A stretch of 14,195 nt of DNA from Christensenellaceae bacterium (GCA_012719815.1 JAAXZP010000320.1:1-14195); one strand, 5' to 3'. Positions 7,969-14,195 are shown, numbered from the stretch's first letter. A program made the numbers and translations. Notes: generated from the letters alone by a model not told the origin.

Positions 7969-9176
7969 TTTTGCTCCCTCTTCTGATCCAGCAACGCCTT
8001 CACCTTAATCGGCAGGCCGAACAGGTTGATGAAGCCCTCGGCGTCCTTGTGATTGTACACTTCGTCGCGGCTGAATGTGGCGAATTCTTCACTGTACAGC
8101 GAATACGGCGACTGTATGCCCACAGCGGTGCAGCGGCCCTTATACAGCTTGATGCGTACGTCGCCCGTCACTGTCTGCTGCGTAGCGTCCACGAACGCGG
8201 ACAGCGCTTCGCGCAGCGGGGTATACCACTGGCCGTAGTAAACCAGTTCCGCAAACCTGATCGCAACGCCTTCCTTGTAGTGCAGCGTGTCGCGGTCGAT
8301 GGTGAGCGACTCCAGCGCGCGGTGCGCCTCGTAGAGTATGGTGCCGCCCGGCGTCTCGTACACGCCGCGGCTCTTCATGCCCACCAGGCGGTTTTCCACC
8401 ATGTCGGCGATACCGACGCCGTGCTGCGCGCCCAGCTCGTTGAGCTTCTCGATGAGCGCCACGGGGGAGAGCTTCTCGCCGTCCACCGACACCGGAACGC
8501 CCTTTTCAAAGCCGATCGTCACATAGGCGGGCTTATCCGGTGCCTGTTCCGGCGGCGTGCAGATCATATACAGGTCGTCCTGGGGCTCGTTCCACGGGTC
8601 TTCCAGGTCGCTGCCCTCGTGGCTCAGATGCCACAGGTTGCGGTCCATGCTGTAGGGGCGCTTTTTGGACACCGGCACCGGCAGGCCGCGCTCTTCCAGA
8701 TACGCGATGGCGTCCTCGCGCGATTTGATATCCCAGATGCGCCAGGGCGCGATGATCTTCATGTCGGGCGCAAGCGCCTTGATGGTCAGCTCGAAACGCA
8801 CCTGGTCGTTGCCCTTGCCGGTCGCGCCGTGGCTGATGGCGGTGCAGCCTTCCTTGCGGGCGATTTCCACCAGGCGCTTGGCGATGACGGGCCGCGCCAT
8901 CGAGGTGCCCAGCAGGTATTTCTTCTCGTACTCCGCGCCTGCCTTGAGCGTGGGGAAGATGAAATCGGTGACGAACTCTTCTTTCAAATCTTCGATATAC
9001 AGCTTGCTGGCGCCGCTTTTGATCGCCTTTTCGTGAAGCGGCTCTAATTCCTCGCCCTGGCCGACGTCCGCCGCCATGGCGATCACTTCGCAGTCGTAAT
9101 TTTCCTTCAGCCACGGGATGATCACCGAGGTGTCCAGCCCGCCCGAATAAGCCAACAGCACTTTCATTTTCTCCAT
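7965..9176 (-). CDS. argG: argininosuccinate synthase
   Basis: ArgG condenses citrulline and aspartate, using ATP, to argininosuccinate, the substrate of the next gene argH. The product has 403 residues, normal for the family. The N-type ATP pyrophosphatase PP-loop YSGGLDTS sits at 10-17; further marks are ATGKGNDQVRFE and the KKRPYSMDRNLWHLSHEGSDLEDPW block. The first ATG (complement of 9174-9176) has AGAGG eight bases upstream (complement of 9185-9189). A second ATG three codons in would also give a plausible protein, so the start is uncertain by three residues. The gene is first in the argGH operon and sits behind a promoter with an ARG box, so repression by an ArgR/AhrC protein with arginine is likely. 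No argR gene lies in the window. Confidence 0.98.
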   Translation of the reverse strand: MEKMKVLLAYSGGLDTSVIIPWLKENYDCEVIAMAADVGQGEELEPLHEKAIKSGASKLYIEDLKEEFVTDFIFPTLKAGAEYEKKYLLGTSMARPVIAKRLVEIARKEGCTAISHGATGKGNDQVRFELTIKALAPDMKIIAPWRIWDIKSREDAIAYLEERGLPVPVSKKRPYSMDRNLWHLSHEGSDLEDPWNEPQDDLYMICTPPEQAPDKPAYVTIGFEKGVPVSVDGEKLSPVALIEKLNELGAQHGVGIADMVENRLVGMKSRGVYETPGGTILYEAHRALESLTIDRDTLHYKEGVAIRFAELVYYGQWYTPLREALSAFVDATQQTVTGDVRIKLYKGRCTAVGIQSPYSLYSEEFATFSRDEVYNHKDAEGFINLFGLPIKVKALLDQKREQK

Positions 9177-9207
9177 CGTATCAACCTCTCAAAATTTATT
9201 GCTAATA

Positions 9208-9236
9208 ATTATACAATATGCTGAATAAATATTCAA
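9208..9236 (-). promoter_or_regulatory. argGH promoter
   Basis: On the minus strand, TTGAAT (complement of 9231-9236) and TATAAT (complement of 9208-9213) are 17 bases apart. The start would be near 9201, giving a leader of about 25 bases. The -35 lies in the ARG box. Confidence 0.75.
9222..9235. promoter_or_regulatory. ARG box (ArgR/AhrC operator) over the argGH -35
   Basis: TGAATAAATATTCA is an inverted repeat of TGAAT/ATTCA around a 4-base AT centre. It matches the general ARG-box pattern known for ArgR and AhrC. It covers most of the predicted -35 element, so repressor binding would block RNA polymerase. Only one clear box is seen; a second, weaker one was not convincing. Confidence 0.75.
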
Positions 9237-9351
9237 TACCCGGAAGTACATTTTTTGCGGATTCACGCCTTTTCCTCAGCTTCATTCATCATACTTGATT
9301 CGTTGCCGGGGCGCAATATCCAATAAATCCGGCCTGCTGCGGTGATTTCGG

Positions 9352-9380
9352 TTGACATTTCCACAGCGCGGGCATAGAAT
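9352..9380 (+). promoter_or_regulatory. promoter for the mrp-like gene
   Basis: A perfect TTGACA (9352-9357) and TAGAAT (9375-9380) are separated by 17 bases. Transcription would start near 9387. This rules against an in-frame ATG at 9384 and supports the ATG at 9417. Confidence 0.8.
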
Positions 9381-9416
9381 CATATGGACCAAAAACAGAT
9401 TTATAAGGAGAAAACC

Positions 9417-10241
9417 ATGGCCGATTGCGAACACTGCCCGAGCAGGGGAAAATGCAATTCACAGCCGACCTGCACCATCAAAAACAATCCATATAACGAC
9501 ATAAAGCACGTGATCGGCGTGATGAGTGGCAAAGGCGGCGTGGGCAAATCCACGGTATCGGTGCTGCTCGCCAGGGCGCTGAAAGCGCTGGGTTACAGCG
9601 TCGGCATACTGGATGCGGACATCACGGGCCCCCGCATACCGCGGCTTTTGGGCATCAGGGACGCCAAGCTGACGCAGAGCGAGCTGGGCATTATACCGGC
9701 GGAGGCGGACGGCATCAAGGCGGTATCACTCAACTTTTTTCTGCCTGACGAGCGCCAGCCGGTGATATGGCGCGGGCCCATCATATCGGGAACCGTGAAG
9801 CAGTTCTGGGAAGACGTGTTCTGGGGCGAGCTGGACTACCTTATAATCGACCTGCCGCCGGGTACCGGCGACGTGGCTCTCACGGTGATGCAGTCCATAC
9901 CGCTCTCCGGCATGGTGATGGTCACTGTGCCGCAGGACATGGTGTCGATGATTGTCGCGAAGGCCGTGAACATGGTCAGGCAGCTGAATATCCCGCTGCT
10001 GGGCGCGGTGCAGAACATGAGCCGCCTTATCTGCCCGCACTGCGGCGAGTCGATACGGCTGTACGGCGATATGCACGAGGATTTCTACAACGCGCTGGAC
10101 GTCCGTCTGCTGGGAGAGCTGCCGATGAAGCCGGAGCTCGCCGCGCTGACGGAATCCGGCATGGCCGGGATAGACGCGGAGATCGCCGCTGTGATGACAG
10201 ACGTGGCGCGTCAGGTGGCGGAGGCCGTGAAAAAAAGCTGA
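9417..10241 (+). CDS. mrp: Mrp/ApbC/Nbp35-family Fe-S cluster carrier P-loop ATPase
   Basis: Proteins of this family bind and deliver [4Fe-4S] clusters and hydrolyse ATP. The 274-residue protein has the deviant Walker A GKGGVGKST (38-46), the switch segment LDADITGPRIPRLLG, IWRGPIISG (117-125), Walker B-like LIIDLPPGTGD and the C-terminal cluster-binding pair CPHC (206-209). The N-terminus holds four extra cysteines, C4, C7, C13 and C19, in a CX2CX5CX5C arrangement, reminiscent of the N-terminal cluster site of Nbp35. It lacks the DUF59 domain found at the front of many Mrp proteins. ATG at 9417 has AAGGAG at 9405-9410. No terminator is evident after it. Its client proteins are unknown; leuC downstream makes a [4Fe-4S] enzyme, but any link is inference. 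Confidence 0.9.
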   Translation: MADCEHCPSRGKCNSQPTCTIKNNPYNDIKHVIGVMSGKGGVGKSTVSVLLARALKALGYSVGILDADITGPRIPRLLGIRDAKLTQSELGIIPAEADGIKAVSLNFFLPDERQPVIWRGPIISGTVKQFWEDVFWGELDYLIIDLPPGTGDVALTVMQSIPLSGMVMVTVPQDMVSMIVAKAVNMVRQLNIPLLGAVQNMSRLICPHCGESIRLYGDMHEDFYNALDVRLLGELPMKPELAALTESGMAGIDAEIAAVMTDVARQVAEAVKKS

Positions 10242-10249
10242 TGCTATTG

Positions 10250-10269
10250 TGAATAAATTAACTTATTGA
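10250..10269. repeat. AT-rich near-palindrome upstream of the leu promoter
   Basis: A 20-base sequence running from TGAATAAATT to AACTTATTGA is nearly self-complementary, with mismatches at only two symmetric position pairs. It ends six bases before the -35 of the leu operon. It could be an operator, an UP element, or chance in AT-rich DNA. The first eight bases resemble an ARG half-site. Confidence 0.35.
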
Positions 10270-10275
10270 AAATAG

Positions 10276-10305
10276 TTGACAGAAAGCTTGTCCTCATTCT
10301 ATAAT
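10276..10305 (+). promoter_or_regulatory. consensus sigma-A promoter of the leu operon
   Basis: Perfect TTGACA (10276-10281) and TATAAT (10300-10305) are separated by 18 bases. The start would be near 10312, just before the T-box leader. Confidence 0.85.
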
Positions 10306-10311
10306 AGCGCT

Positions 10312-10567
10312 CAATAAAGGCGATGAAGGAGAACAGTAGTCGAATCCTGGCCTTGCAGAGAGCCGTCGTTTGGTAAAAGACGGCAGGACATGATCGACGA
10401 AGCTCGCTCCGAAGCTGCTGTGCCGAACCGTGAGTAGGCACAGACGTGGTGACTCGACGTTACACGAGTACGGGCATCATGTCGTGCCCTGCAGAGCTGA
10501 CGGTTTATTAACCGTAAGCAGAGTGGTACCGCGTAGTCTTACGTCTCTGTTGACGTAAGGCTTTTTT
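10312..10567 (+). ncRNA. T-box leader RNA, leucine (CTC) specifier
   Basis: This is a tRNA-sensing leader that allows leu transcription when uncharged tRNA-Leu binds. Stem I shows the GATGA k-turn element (10322-10326), GGAG (10328-10331) pairing with CTCC (10407-10410), AGTA (10335-10338) facing GAA (10399-10401), the helix 10339-10343/10394-10398, the AGAGAG motif (10357-10362) and an apical hairpin 10362-10367/10379-10384. By the GAA-N-codon register, the specifier is CTC at 10403-10405 (Leu). Stem II pairs 10418-10424 with 10437-10443 around the typical GAACCGTGAGTA loop. Two further hairpins precede the T-box bulge TGGTACC (10524-10530), whose variable base T suits the tRNA-Leu discriminator A. 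The antiterminator pairs CAGAG (10519-10523) with CTCTG (10545-10549), competing with the terminator. Confidence 0.95.
10538..10567 (+). terminator. T-box regulated terminator before leuA
   Basis: CTTACGTC (10538-10545) pairs with GACGTAAG (10552-10559) around a TCTGTT loop. Six T residues follow at 10562-10567. Its 5' arm and loop include the bases needed for the antiterminator, so the two folds exclude each other. Confidence 0.93.
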
Positions 10568-10631
10568 GTTTATAGCCGGCGAAACAAAACGCGGGATCCA
10601 CAGACAAATAACACTGAAGGGAGATAACTTC

Positions 10632-11834
10632 ATGAAAACGATCAGGATTTTCGACACAACGCTGCGCGACGGCGAGCAGTCGCCGGGATGCAGCATGAAC
10701 CTGCAGGAAAAGCTGGAGGTGGCGCGCCAGCTGGAAAAGCTCGGCGTAGACGTGATTGAGGCTGGATTTGCGATCGCGTCGCCCGGAGATTTCATGGCTG
10801 TGAAGGCCATTGCGGAGACGGTGAAAAACGCCACGGTGGCCAGCCTTTCGCGCGCGCTGAAAAAGGACATCGAGCGCTCGTACGAGGCGCTGAAAGGAGC
10901 GGCCAACCCGTGCATCCACACGTTTCTGGCCACGTCGCCCATCCATATGCAGTATAAGCTCAAGATGACGCCCGACGAAGTGCTGGCCCAGGCGGAGGAA
11001 GCGGTGCGCTACGCCAAGTCGCTGTGCAGCGACGTCGAATTCTCCGCGGAAGACGCGTCGCGCAGCGAGCCGGAATTTTTATACCGCGTGTTTGAGGCTG
11101 TCATAAAAGCGGGCGCCACGCGTATCAATGTACCGGATACCGTGGGCTACGCGATGCCGGAGGAGTTCTACGAGCTGATCCGCGGCATCAGGGAGAACGT
11201 GCGCGGCATCGAGAAGGTGGAGCTGTCGGTGCACTGTCATAACGACCTTGGCTTGGCCGTCGCGAACACGCTGGCGGCTATCCGTGCGGGCGCGACGCAG
11301 GCCGAGTGCACCATCAACGGCATCGGCGAGCGCGCGGGCAACGCGTCGCTGGAAGAAGTTGTGATGGCGCTGGTCACCCGCCAGGATTTGTACGGCATCA
11401 CGACGAATATCAACACCAGGCAGATTTACAACTCGTCGCGGCTTGTTTCGACGATTACCGGCGTGTCGGTACAGCCCAACAAGGCCATCGTGGGTGCCAA
11501 CGCGTTCGCGCACGAGGCGGGCATCCACCAGCACGGCGTGCTGGCCAACAAGAAGACGTATGAAATCATGACGCCCGAGTCCATCGGCCTGCCGGAGAAC
11601 GTCATCGTATTAGGCAAACACTCGGGCAAGCACGCGTTCTCAGAGCGCCTGAAGGAACTCGGGTATGCGCTCACCGACGAGCAGATCAGCGCCGCTTTCG
11701 AGAAGTTCAAGGTGCTGGCCGACCGCAAGAAAGAGGTGACCGCCCTCGACCTCAGGGCGCTGGTGGAATCGGATACGTTTGAAATGCCCAGCGAGTTCAT
11801 ATTCGACACGTTTGTAATCAACAGCGGCAATTAG
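10632..11834 (+). CDS. leuA: 2-isopropylmalate synthase, catalytic part (ends at an in-frame TAG before the regulatory domain)
   Basis: LeuA condenses acetyl-CoA with 2-ketoisovalerate, the committed step to leucine. The 400-residue product contains the whole TIM-barrel: FDTTLRDGEQSPG (8-20) with metal ligand D9 and catalytic R12, the HCH metal pair H201/H203, NGIGERAGNASLEE (229-242), and the linker with AFAHEAGIHQHGV and GKHSGKHAF. It stops at ...FVINSGN-TAG. Typical LeuA (about 510 residues) continues from this point into the allosteric domain, which here is a separate ORF in the same frame starting at the next codon. ATG at 10632 has AAGGGAG at 10617-10623; a longer in-frame ORF beginning at 10566 would lie in the terminator tail. 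A homocitrate or citramalate synthase role cannot be fully excluded, but the leader and leuCD favour LeuA. Confidence 0.93.
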   Translation: MKTIRIFDTTLRDGEQSPGCSMNLQEKLEVARQLEKLGVDVIEAGFAIASPGDFMAVKAIAETVKNATVASLSRALKKDIERSYEALKGAANPCIHTFLATSPIHMQYKLKMTPDEVLAQAEEAVRYAKSLCSDVEFSAEDASRSEPEFLYRVFEAVIKAGATRINVPDTVGYAMPEEFYELIRGIRENVRGIEKVELSVHCHNDLGLAVANTLAAIRAGATQAECTINGIGERAGNASLEEVVMALVTRQDLYGITTNINTRQIYNSSRLVSTITGVSVQPNKAIVGANAFAHEAGIHQHGVLANKKTYEIMTPESIGLPENVIVLGKHSGKHAFSERLKELGYALTDEQISAAFEKFKVLADRKKEVTALDLRALVESDTFEMPSEFIFDTFVINSGN

Positions 11835-12149
11835 ATGACGGCTACCGCGGTGGTGAAGCTGCTGCATGAAGGCAAGTCCATCGAAGAAGCGGCGACGGGC
11901 GACGGCCCGGTGGACGCGGCGTTCAACGCGGTGGAGCGGTGCGTCGGCGAGAACTTTGTGCTGGAGGACTACGTCGTCCGTTCGGTGACGGGCGGCAAGG
12001 ACGCCCAGGGCGAAGTGATCGTGAAGCTGGCGAAGAACGGCAGGAAGATGCGCGGCCGCGGCCTTTCCACCGACGTGGTGGAAGCGAGCGTCCGGGCGTA
12101 TGTGGACGCAATCAACCGTTACTATTATCAAATGAAGCTGGAGGGCTGA
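11835..12149 (+). CDS. LeuA C-terminal regulatory (leucine-binding, LeuA_dimer) domain as a separate ORF
   Basis: The 104-residue product is the stand-alone equivalent of the LeuA allosteric domain that binds leucine for feedback inhibition. It begins MTATAVVKLLHEGKSIEEAATGDGPVDAAFNAVER and ends DVVEASVRAYVDAINRY, both typical of that domain. It lies in the same frame as leuA, separated only by TAG (11832-11834), so 400+104 residues add to a normal LeuA. No GGAGG-like site precedes its ATG; translation would need reinitiation at TAG-ATG or read-through of TAG. The domain shows no frameshift or internal stop, arguing that it is still selected. Its TGA is four bases before leuC, whose ribosome site lies inside it. 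It is either a true split subunit or half of a recently interrupted gene. Confidence 0.85.
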   Translation: MTATAVVKLLHEGKSIEEAATGDGPVDAAFNAVERCVGENFVLEDYVVRSVTGGKDAQGEVIVKLAKNGRKMRGRGLSTDVVEASVRAYVDAINRYYYQMKLEG

Positions 12150-12153
12150 TCCT

Positions 12154-13410
12154 GTGGGCATGACAATGACGCAAAAAATACTGGCGAGCAAGGCGGGGCT
12201 CGATAAAGTCCATGCCGGCCAGTTCATCGAGGCGAAGCTGGACCTCGCGCTGGGCAACGACATCACGACGCCGGTTGCCATCCGCGAGTTTAAGCGCACC
12301 GGACGCACCTCGGTGTTCGATAGGGAAAAGATCGCCATCGTGCCGGACCATTTTACGCCCAATAAGGACATCAAGGCGGCGGAGCAGGCAAAACTTCTGC
12401 GCGAGTTCGCCAAGGAATACGGCATCGTCAACTACTTTGAGGTGGGCGAGATGGGCATTGAGCACTGCCTTATCCCCGAGAAGGGGCTGGCGGTGCCGGG
12501 CGACGCCATTATCGGTGCGGATTCGCACACCTGCACTTACGGCGCGCTGGGCGCGTTTTCCACCGGCGTGGGCAGCACCGATCTTGCGGCGGCCATGGCG
12601 CGCGGCACCTGCTGGTTCAAGGTGCCGGCTGCCATTCAGTTCAGGCTTAAAGGCAAGCTGCCAAAATGGGTGTCGGGCAAGGACCTGATTCTCCCCATCA
12701 TCGGCATGATCGGCGTGGACGGCGCGCTCTACCAGTCCATGGAATACGCCGGCGATATATCCAGCCTCACGATGGACGACAGGTTCACTGTCGCCAACAT
12801 GGCTATTGAGGCGGGCGCAAAGAACGGCATATTCCCGGTGGACGAGCAGACGGTCGAATACTTAAGCGAGCACGCGTCGCGGCCTTACACTGTTTTCGAG
12901 GCGGACGAGGACGCGGAATACGCCCGCGTGATCGAGATAGACATGGGTGCTTTAAGGCCCACCGTCGCGTTCCCGCACCTGCCGGAGAACACCCGCACCA
13001 TCGACGAGGTGGGCGACATCCCCATCGACCAGGTGGTCATCGGGTCGTGCACCAACGGGCGCATCACCGACCTGCGCATCGCGGCGGAAATACTGCGCGG
13101 CCGCAAGGTGAAAAAGGGCGTGCGCGTCATCGTGTTCCCCGGCACGCAGGCCATTTACCTGCAGGCGATGAAGGAAGGGCTGCTCGCGGACTTCGTGGAA
13201 GCGGGCGCCGTGGTTTCCACGCCCACCTGCGGGCCGTGCCTGGGCGGCCACATGGGCATACTCGCCGCGGGCGAGCGCTGCGTGTCCACCACGAACCGCA
13301 ACTTTGTGGGCCGCATGGGCCATGTGAAATCCGAGGTGTACCTCGCCAGCCCGGCGGTGGCGGCTGCCTCGGCGCTGACGGGCCGCATCGAAGATCCCGC
13401 AAATATATAA
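12154..13410 (+). CDS. leuC: 3-isopropylmalate dehydratase large subunit
   Basis: LeuC and LeuD form isopropylmalate isomerase, which converts 2- to 3-isopropylmalate through a [4Fe-4S] cluster. The 418-residue length matches the shorter bacterial/archaeal type of LeuC rather than the longer (about 465) enterobacterial type. Cluster cysteines are C299 (GSCTNGRITDL), C359 and C362 (PTCGPCLGGHMG). Other family marks are VPDHFTPNKD (63-72), GADSHTCTYGALGAFSTGVGSTD (121-143) and NRNFVGRMGH (381-390). The start is GTG at 12154 because GGAGGG (12140-12145) is eight bases upstream. In-frame ATGs at 12160 and 12166 are poorly spaced but possible. It follows the LeuA regulatory ORF by four bases and is co-transcribed with leuD. 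Confidence 0.96.
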   Translation: MGMTMTQKILASKAGLDKVHAGQFIEAKLDLALGNDITTPVAIREFKRTGRTSVFDREKIAIVPDHFTPNKDIKAAEQAKLLREFAKEYGIVNYFEVGEMGIEHCLIPEKGLAVPGDAIIGADSHTCTYGALGAFSTGVGSTDLAAAMARGTCWFKVPAAIQFRLKGKLPKWVSGKDLILPIIGMIGVDGALYQSMEYAGDISSLTMDDRFTVANMAIEAGAKNGIFPVDEQTVEYLSEHASRPYTVFEADEDAEYARVIEIDMGALRPTVAFPHLPENTRTIDEVGDIPIDQVVIGSCTNGRITDLRIAAEILRGRKVKKGVRVIVFPGTQAIYLQAMKEGLLADFVEAGAVVSTPTCGPCLGGHMGILAAGERCVSTTNRNFVGRMGHVKSEVYLASPAVAAASALTGRIEDPANI

Positions 13411-13425
13411 GGAAGGAAACCGGTC

Positions 13426-13893
13426 ATGAGCAAGGTATATAAATACGGAAACAACGTGGATACCGACGTGATCATACCCGCGCGCTATCTCAACACGTCG
13501 GATGAGAAGGAACTCGCCGCCCACTGCATGGAGGATATCGACAAGGATTTCGTCAAAACGGTGCAGCCGGGCGACATCATCGTGGCGGGGATGAACTTTG
13601 GCTGCGGCTCCTCGCGCGAGCACGCGCCCATCGCCATCAAGGCGTCCGGCATATCCTGCGTGATTGCCATCACGTTTGCGCGCATATTTTTCCGCAACGC
13701 CATCAACATCGGCCTGCCGATACTGGAATGCGAAGAGGCGGTGAAAAACACCGACGCCGGCGACGAGCTGGAGGTGGACCTCGCGAGCGGCGTGATTAAG
13801 AACAATACAAAGGGGCTTACGTTCCAGGCAGAGCCGTTCCCGCCGTTCATGCAGCGCATTATCGACGCGGGCGGCCTGATTGCGAGCATCTAA
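13426..13893 (+). CDS. leuD: 3-isopropylmalate dehydratase small subunit
   Basis: This is the small, swivelling subunit of isopropylmalate isomerase and pairs with LeuC encoded just upstream. The 155-residue product has NVDTDVIIPARYLNT (10-24), the substrate-specificity loop region, then FGCGSSREHAPIAIK (58-72), which is the family signature, and ARIFFRNAINIGLPILE (85-101). ATG at 13426 has GGAAGG at 13411-13416. The gap from the leuC TAA is 15 bases. A terminator follows at once, so the operon ends here without leuB (3-isopropylmalate dehydrogenase). That gene must lie elsewhere if the organism makes leucine. Confidence 0.96.
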   Translation: MSKVYKYGNNVDTDVIIPARYLNTSDEKELAAHCMEDIDKDFVKTVQPGDIIVAGMNFGCGSSREHAPIAIKASGISCVIAITFARIFFRNAINIGLPILECEEAVKNTDAGDELEVDLASGVIKNNTKGLTFQAEPFPPFMQRIIDAGGLIASI

Positions 13894-13917
13894 AAAACTA
13901 AGCTCAATACGTGGCTT

Positions 13918-13945
13918 AAAAAGGGCGGTATTGCCGCCTTTTTTA
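13918..13945 (+). terminator. intrinsic terminator of the leu operon
   Basis: GGCGG (13924-13928) pairs with CCGCC (13934-13938) around a 5-base loop, extended by A-T pairs from the flanking A and T tracts. TTTTTTATTTT follows on the plus strand. Confidence 0.85.
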
Positions 13946-13987
13946 TTTTCAGTTATTAAACGCACGCCATAAGTCATATACATTACC

Positions 13988-14195
13988 ATGAAACAAATGA
14001 TTGAATCGACTTACGTCCTTGAGAGGTATCTTCCTGCCCATATCAACGCGGCGATAAAAGCCGTATCCACAGCCCTACTGCCGCAAGTCGAGGAACTGCG
14101 GCTGAGGTCGGGCCGCCCGCTGATGATCTATACCGCCGAGCGCGGCTACTGCGTCTACGCGGACGGGCGCGTCGGCAGCCACTCTGGCCTTATCG
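13988..14195 (+). CDS. spoIIIAA: probable stage III sporulation protein AA (N-terminal 69 codons, cut by window end)
   Basis: SpoIIIAA is a secretion-ATPase-like protein of the SpoIIIA-SpoIIQ channel that links mother cell and forespore. Only the start is visible: MKQMIESTYVLERYLPAHINAAIKAV, then VEELRLRSGRPLMIY (residues 34-48), which resembles the conserved EEIRLRxGRPL block near the SpoIIIAA N-terminus. The frame stays open to the window edge. Neither the ATG at 13988 nor the in-frame ATG at 13997 has a good ribosome site. A CATATACAT string (13975-13983) could be a sigma-E-like -10, but its predicted start point would fall near 13989, favouring 13997 as the initiator. The identification rests on one motif and on family knowledge. 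If correct, it points to a spore former. Confidence 0.75.
   Translation, partial: MKQMIESTYVLERYLPAHINAAIKAVSTALLPQVEELRLRSGRPLMIYTAERGYCVYADGRVGSHSGLI

Noticed and set aside
7971..9047. Plus-strand open frame of 358 codons opposite argG.
   Set aside because: It is antisense to argG, with the same low-complexity shadow composition and no ribosome site or domain.
9270..9305. A second ARG-like element around the CATTCATCATACTTGATTC stretch.
   Set aside because: The half-sites do not form a TGAAT/ATTCA palindrome with correct spacing, and it lies far upstream of the argG promoter.
10402..10404. GCT read as an alanine specifier codon in the T-box.
   Set aside because: The register known from other T-boxes leaves one base between GAA and the codon, which gives CTC (Leu), in agreement with the downstream leu genes.
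10566..10631. N-terminal extension of leuA starting at 10566.
   Set aside because: It begins in the tail of the T-box terminator and adds residues not found in LeuA; the ATG at 10632 has a proper ribosome site.
11832..11834. TAG as a reassigned sense codon or pyrrolysine for the whole genome.
   Set aside because: queA, tgt, rqcH and proA end in TAG at the expected protein length, so TAG acts as a normal stop here. Local read-through at leuA alone is still possible.

Overview
The window looks chromosomal, from a GC-rich, spore-forming Bacillota of the Clostridia type. Reasons: the conserved ruvB-queA-tgt-yajC order, the opening of a spoIIIAA-like gene at the right edge, an RqcH/NFACT protein, a leucine T-box leader, strong GGAGG ribosome binding sites and sigma-A-like promoters. 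The genus cannot be fixed from this sequence; a Christensenella-like lineage is only a guess.

Layout. (1) 1-3409, + strand: the 3' part of ruvB, then queA and tgt, tightly packed. yajC follows with its own promoter and ends at a symmetric terminator. (2) 3440-6580: rqcH (- strand) and proA (+ strand) diverge from a short region with overlapping promoters. (3) 6586-9176, - strand: an argG-argH operon with a 4-nt ATGA overlap. Its promoter carries an ARG-box palindrome over the -35 element. proA and argH converge on a shared terminator. (4) 9352-10241, + strand: an Mrp/Nbp35-type Fe-S carrier ATPase with an unusual cysteine-rich N-terminus. (5) 10276-13945, + strand: a leucine operon made of a consensus promoter, a T-box leader with CTC (Leu) specifier and tRNA-controlled terminator, leuA, a separate leuA regulatory-domain ORF, leuC, leuD and a terminator. 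No leuB is present. (6) 13988-end: N-terminal 69 codons of a probable spoIIIAA.

Biologically the window joins housekeeping blocks (Holliday-junction resolution and queuosine tRNA modification; YajC; ribosome quality control) with amino-acid biosynthesis (proline, arginine, leucine). Two amino-acid operons show recognisable feedback control: ArgR/AhrC-type repression for argGH and tRNA-Leu sensing for leuACD. I see no mobile element, CRISPR array, rRNA or tRNA gene. I do not see a clearly new system. The most interesting signal is that 2-isopropylmalate synthase is cut by a single in-frame TAG, immediately followed by ATG, exactly at the junction between its catalytic and leucine-feedback domains. 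Both halves are intact.
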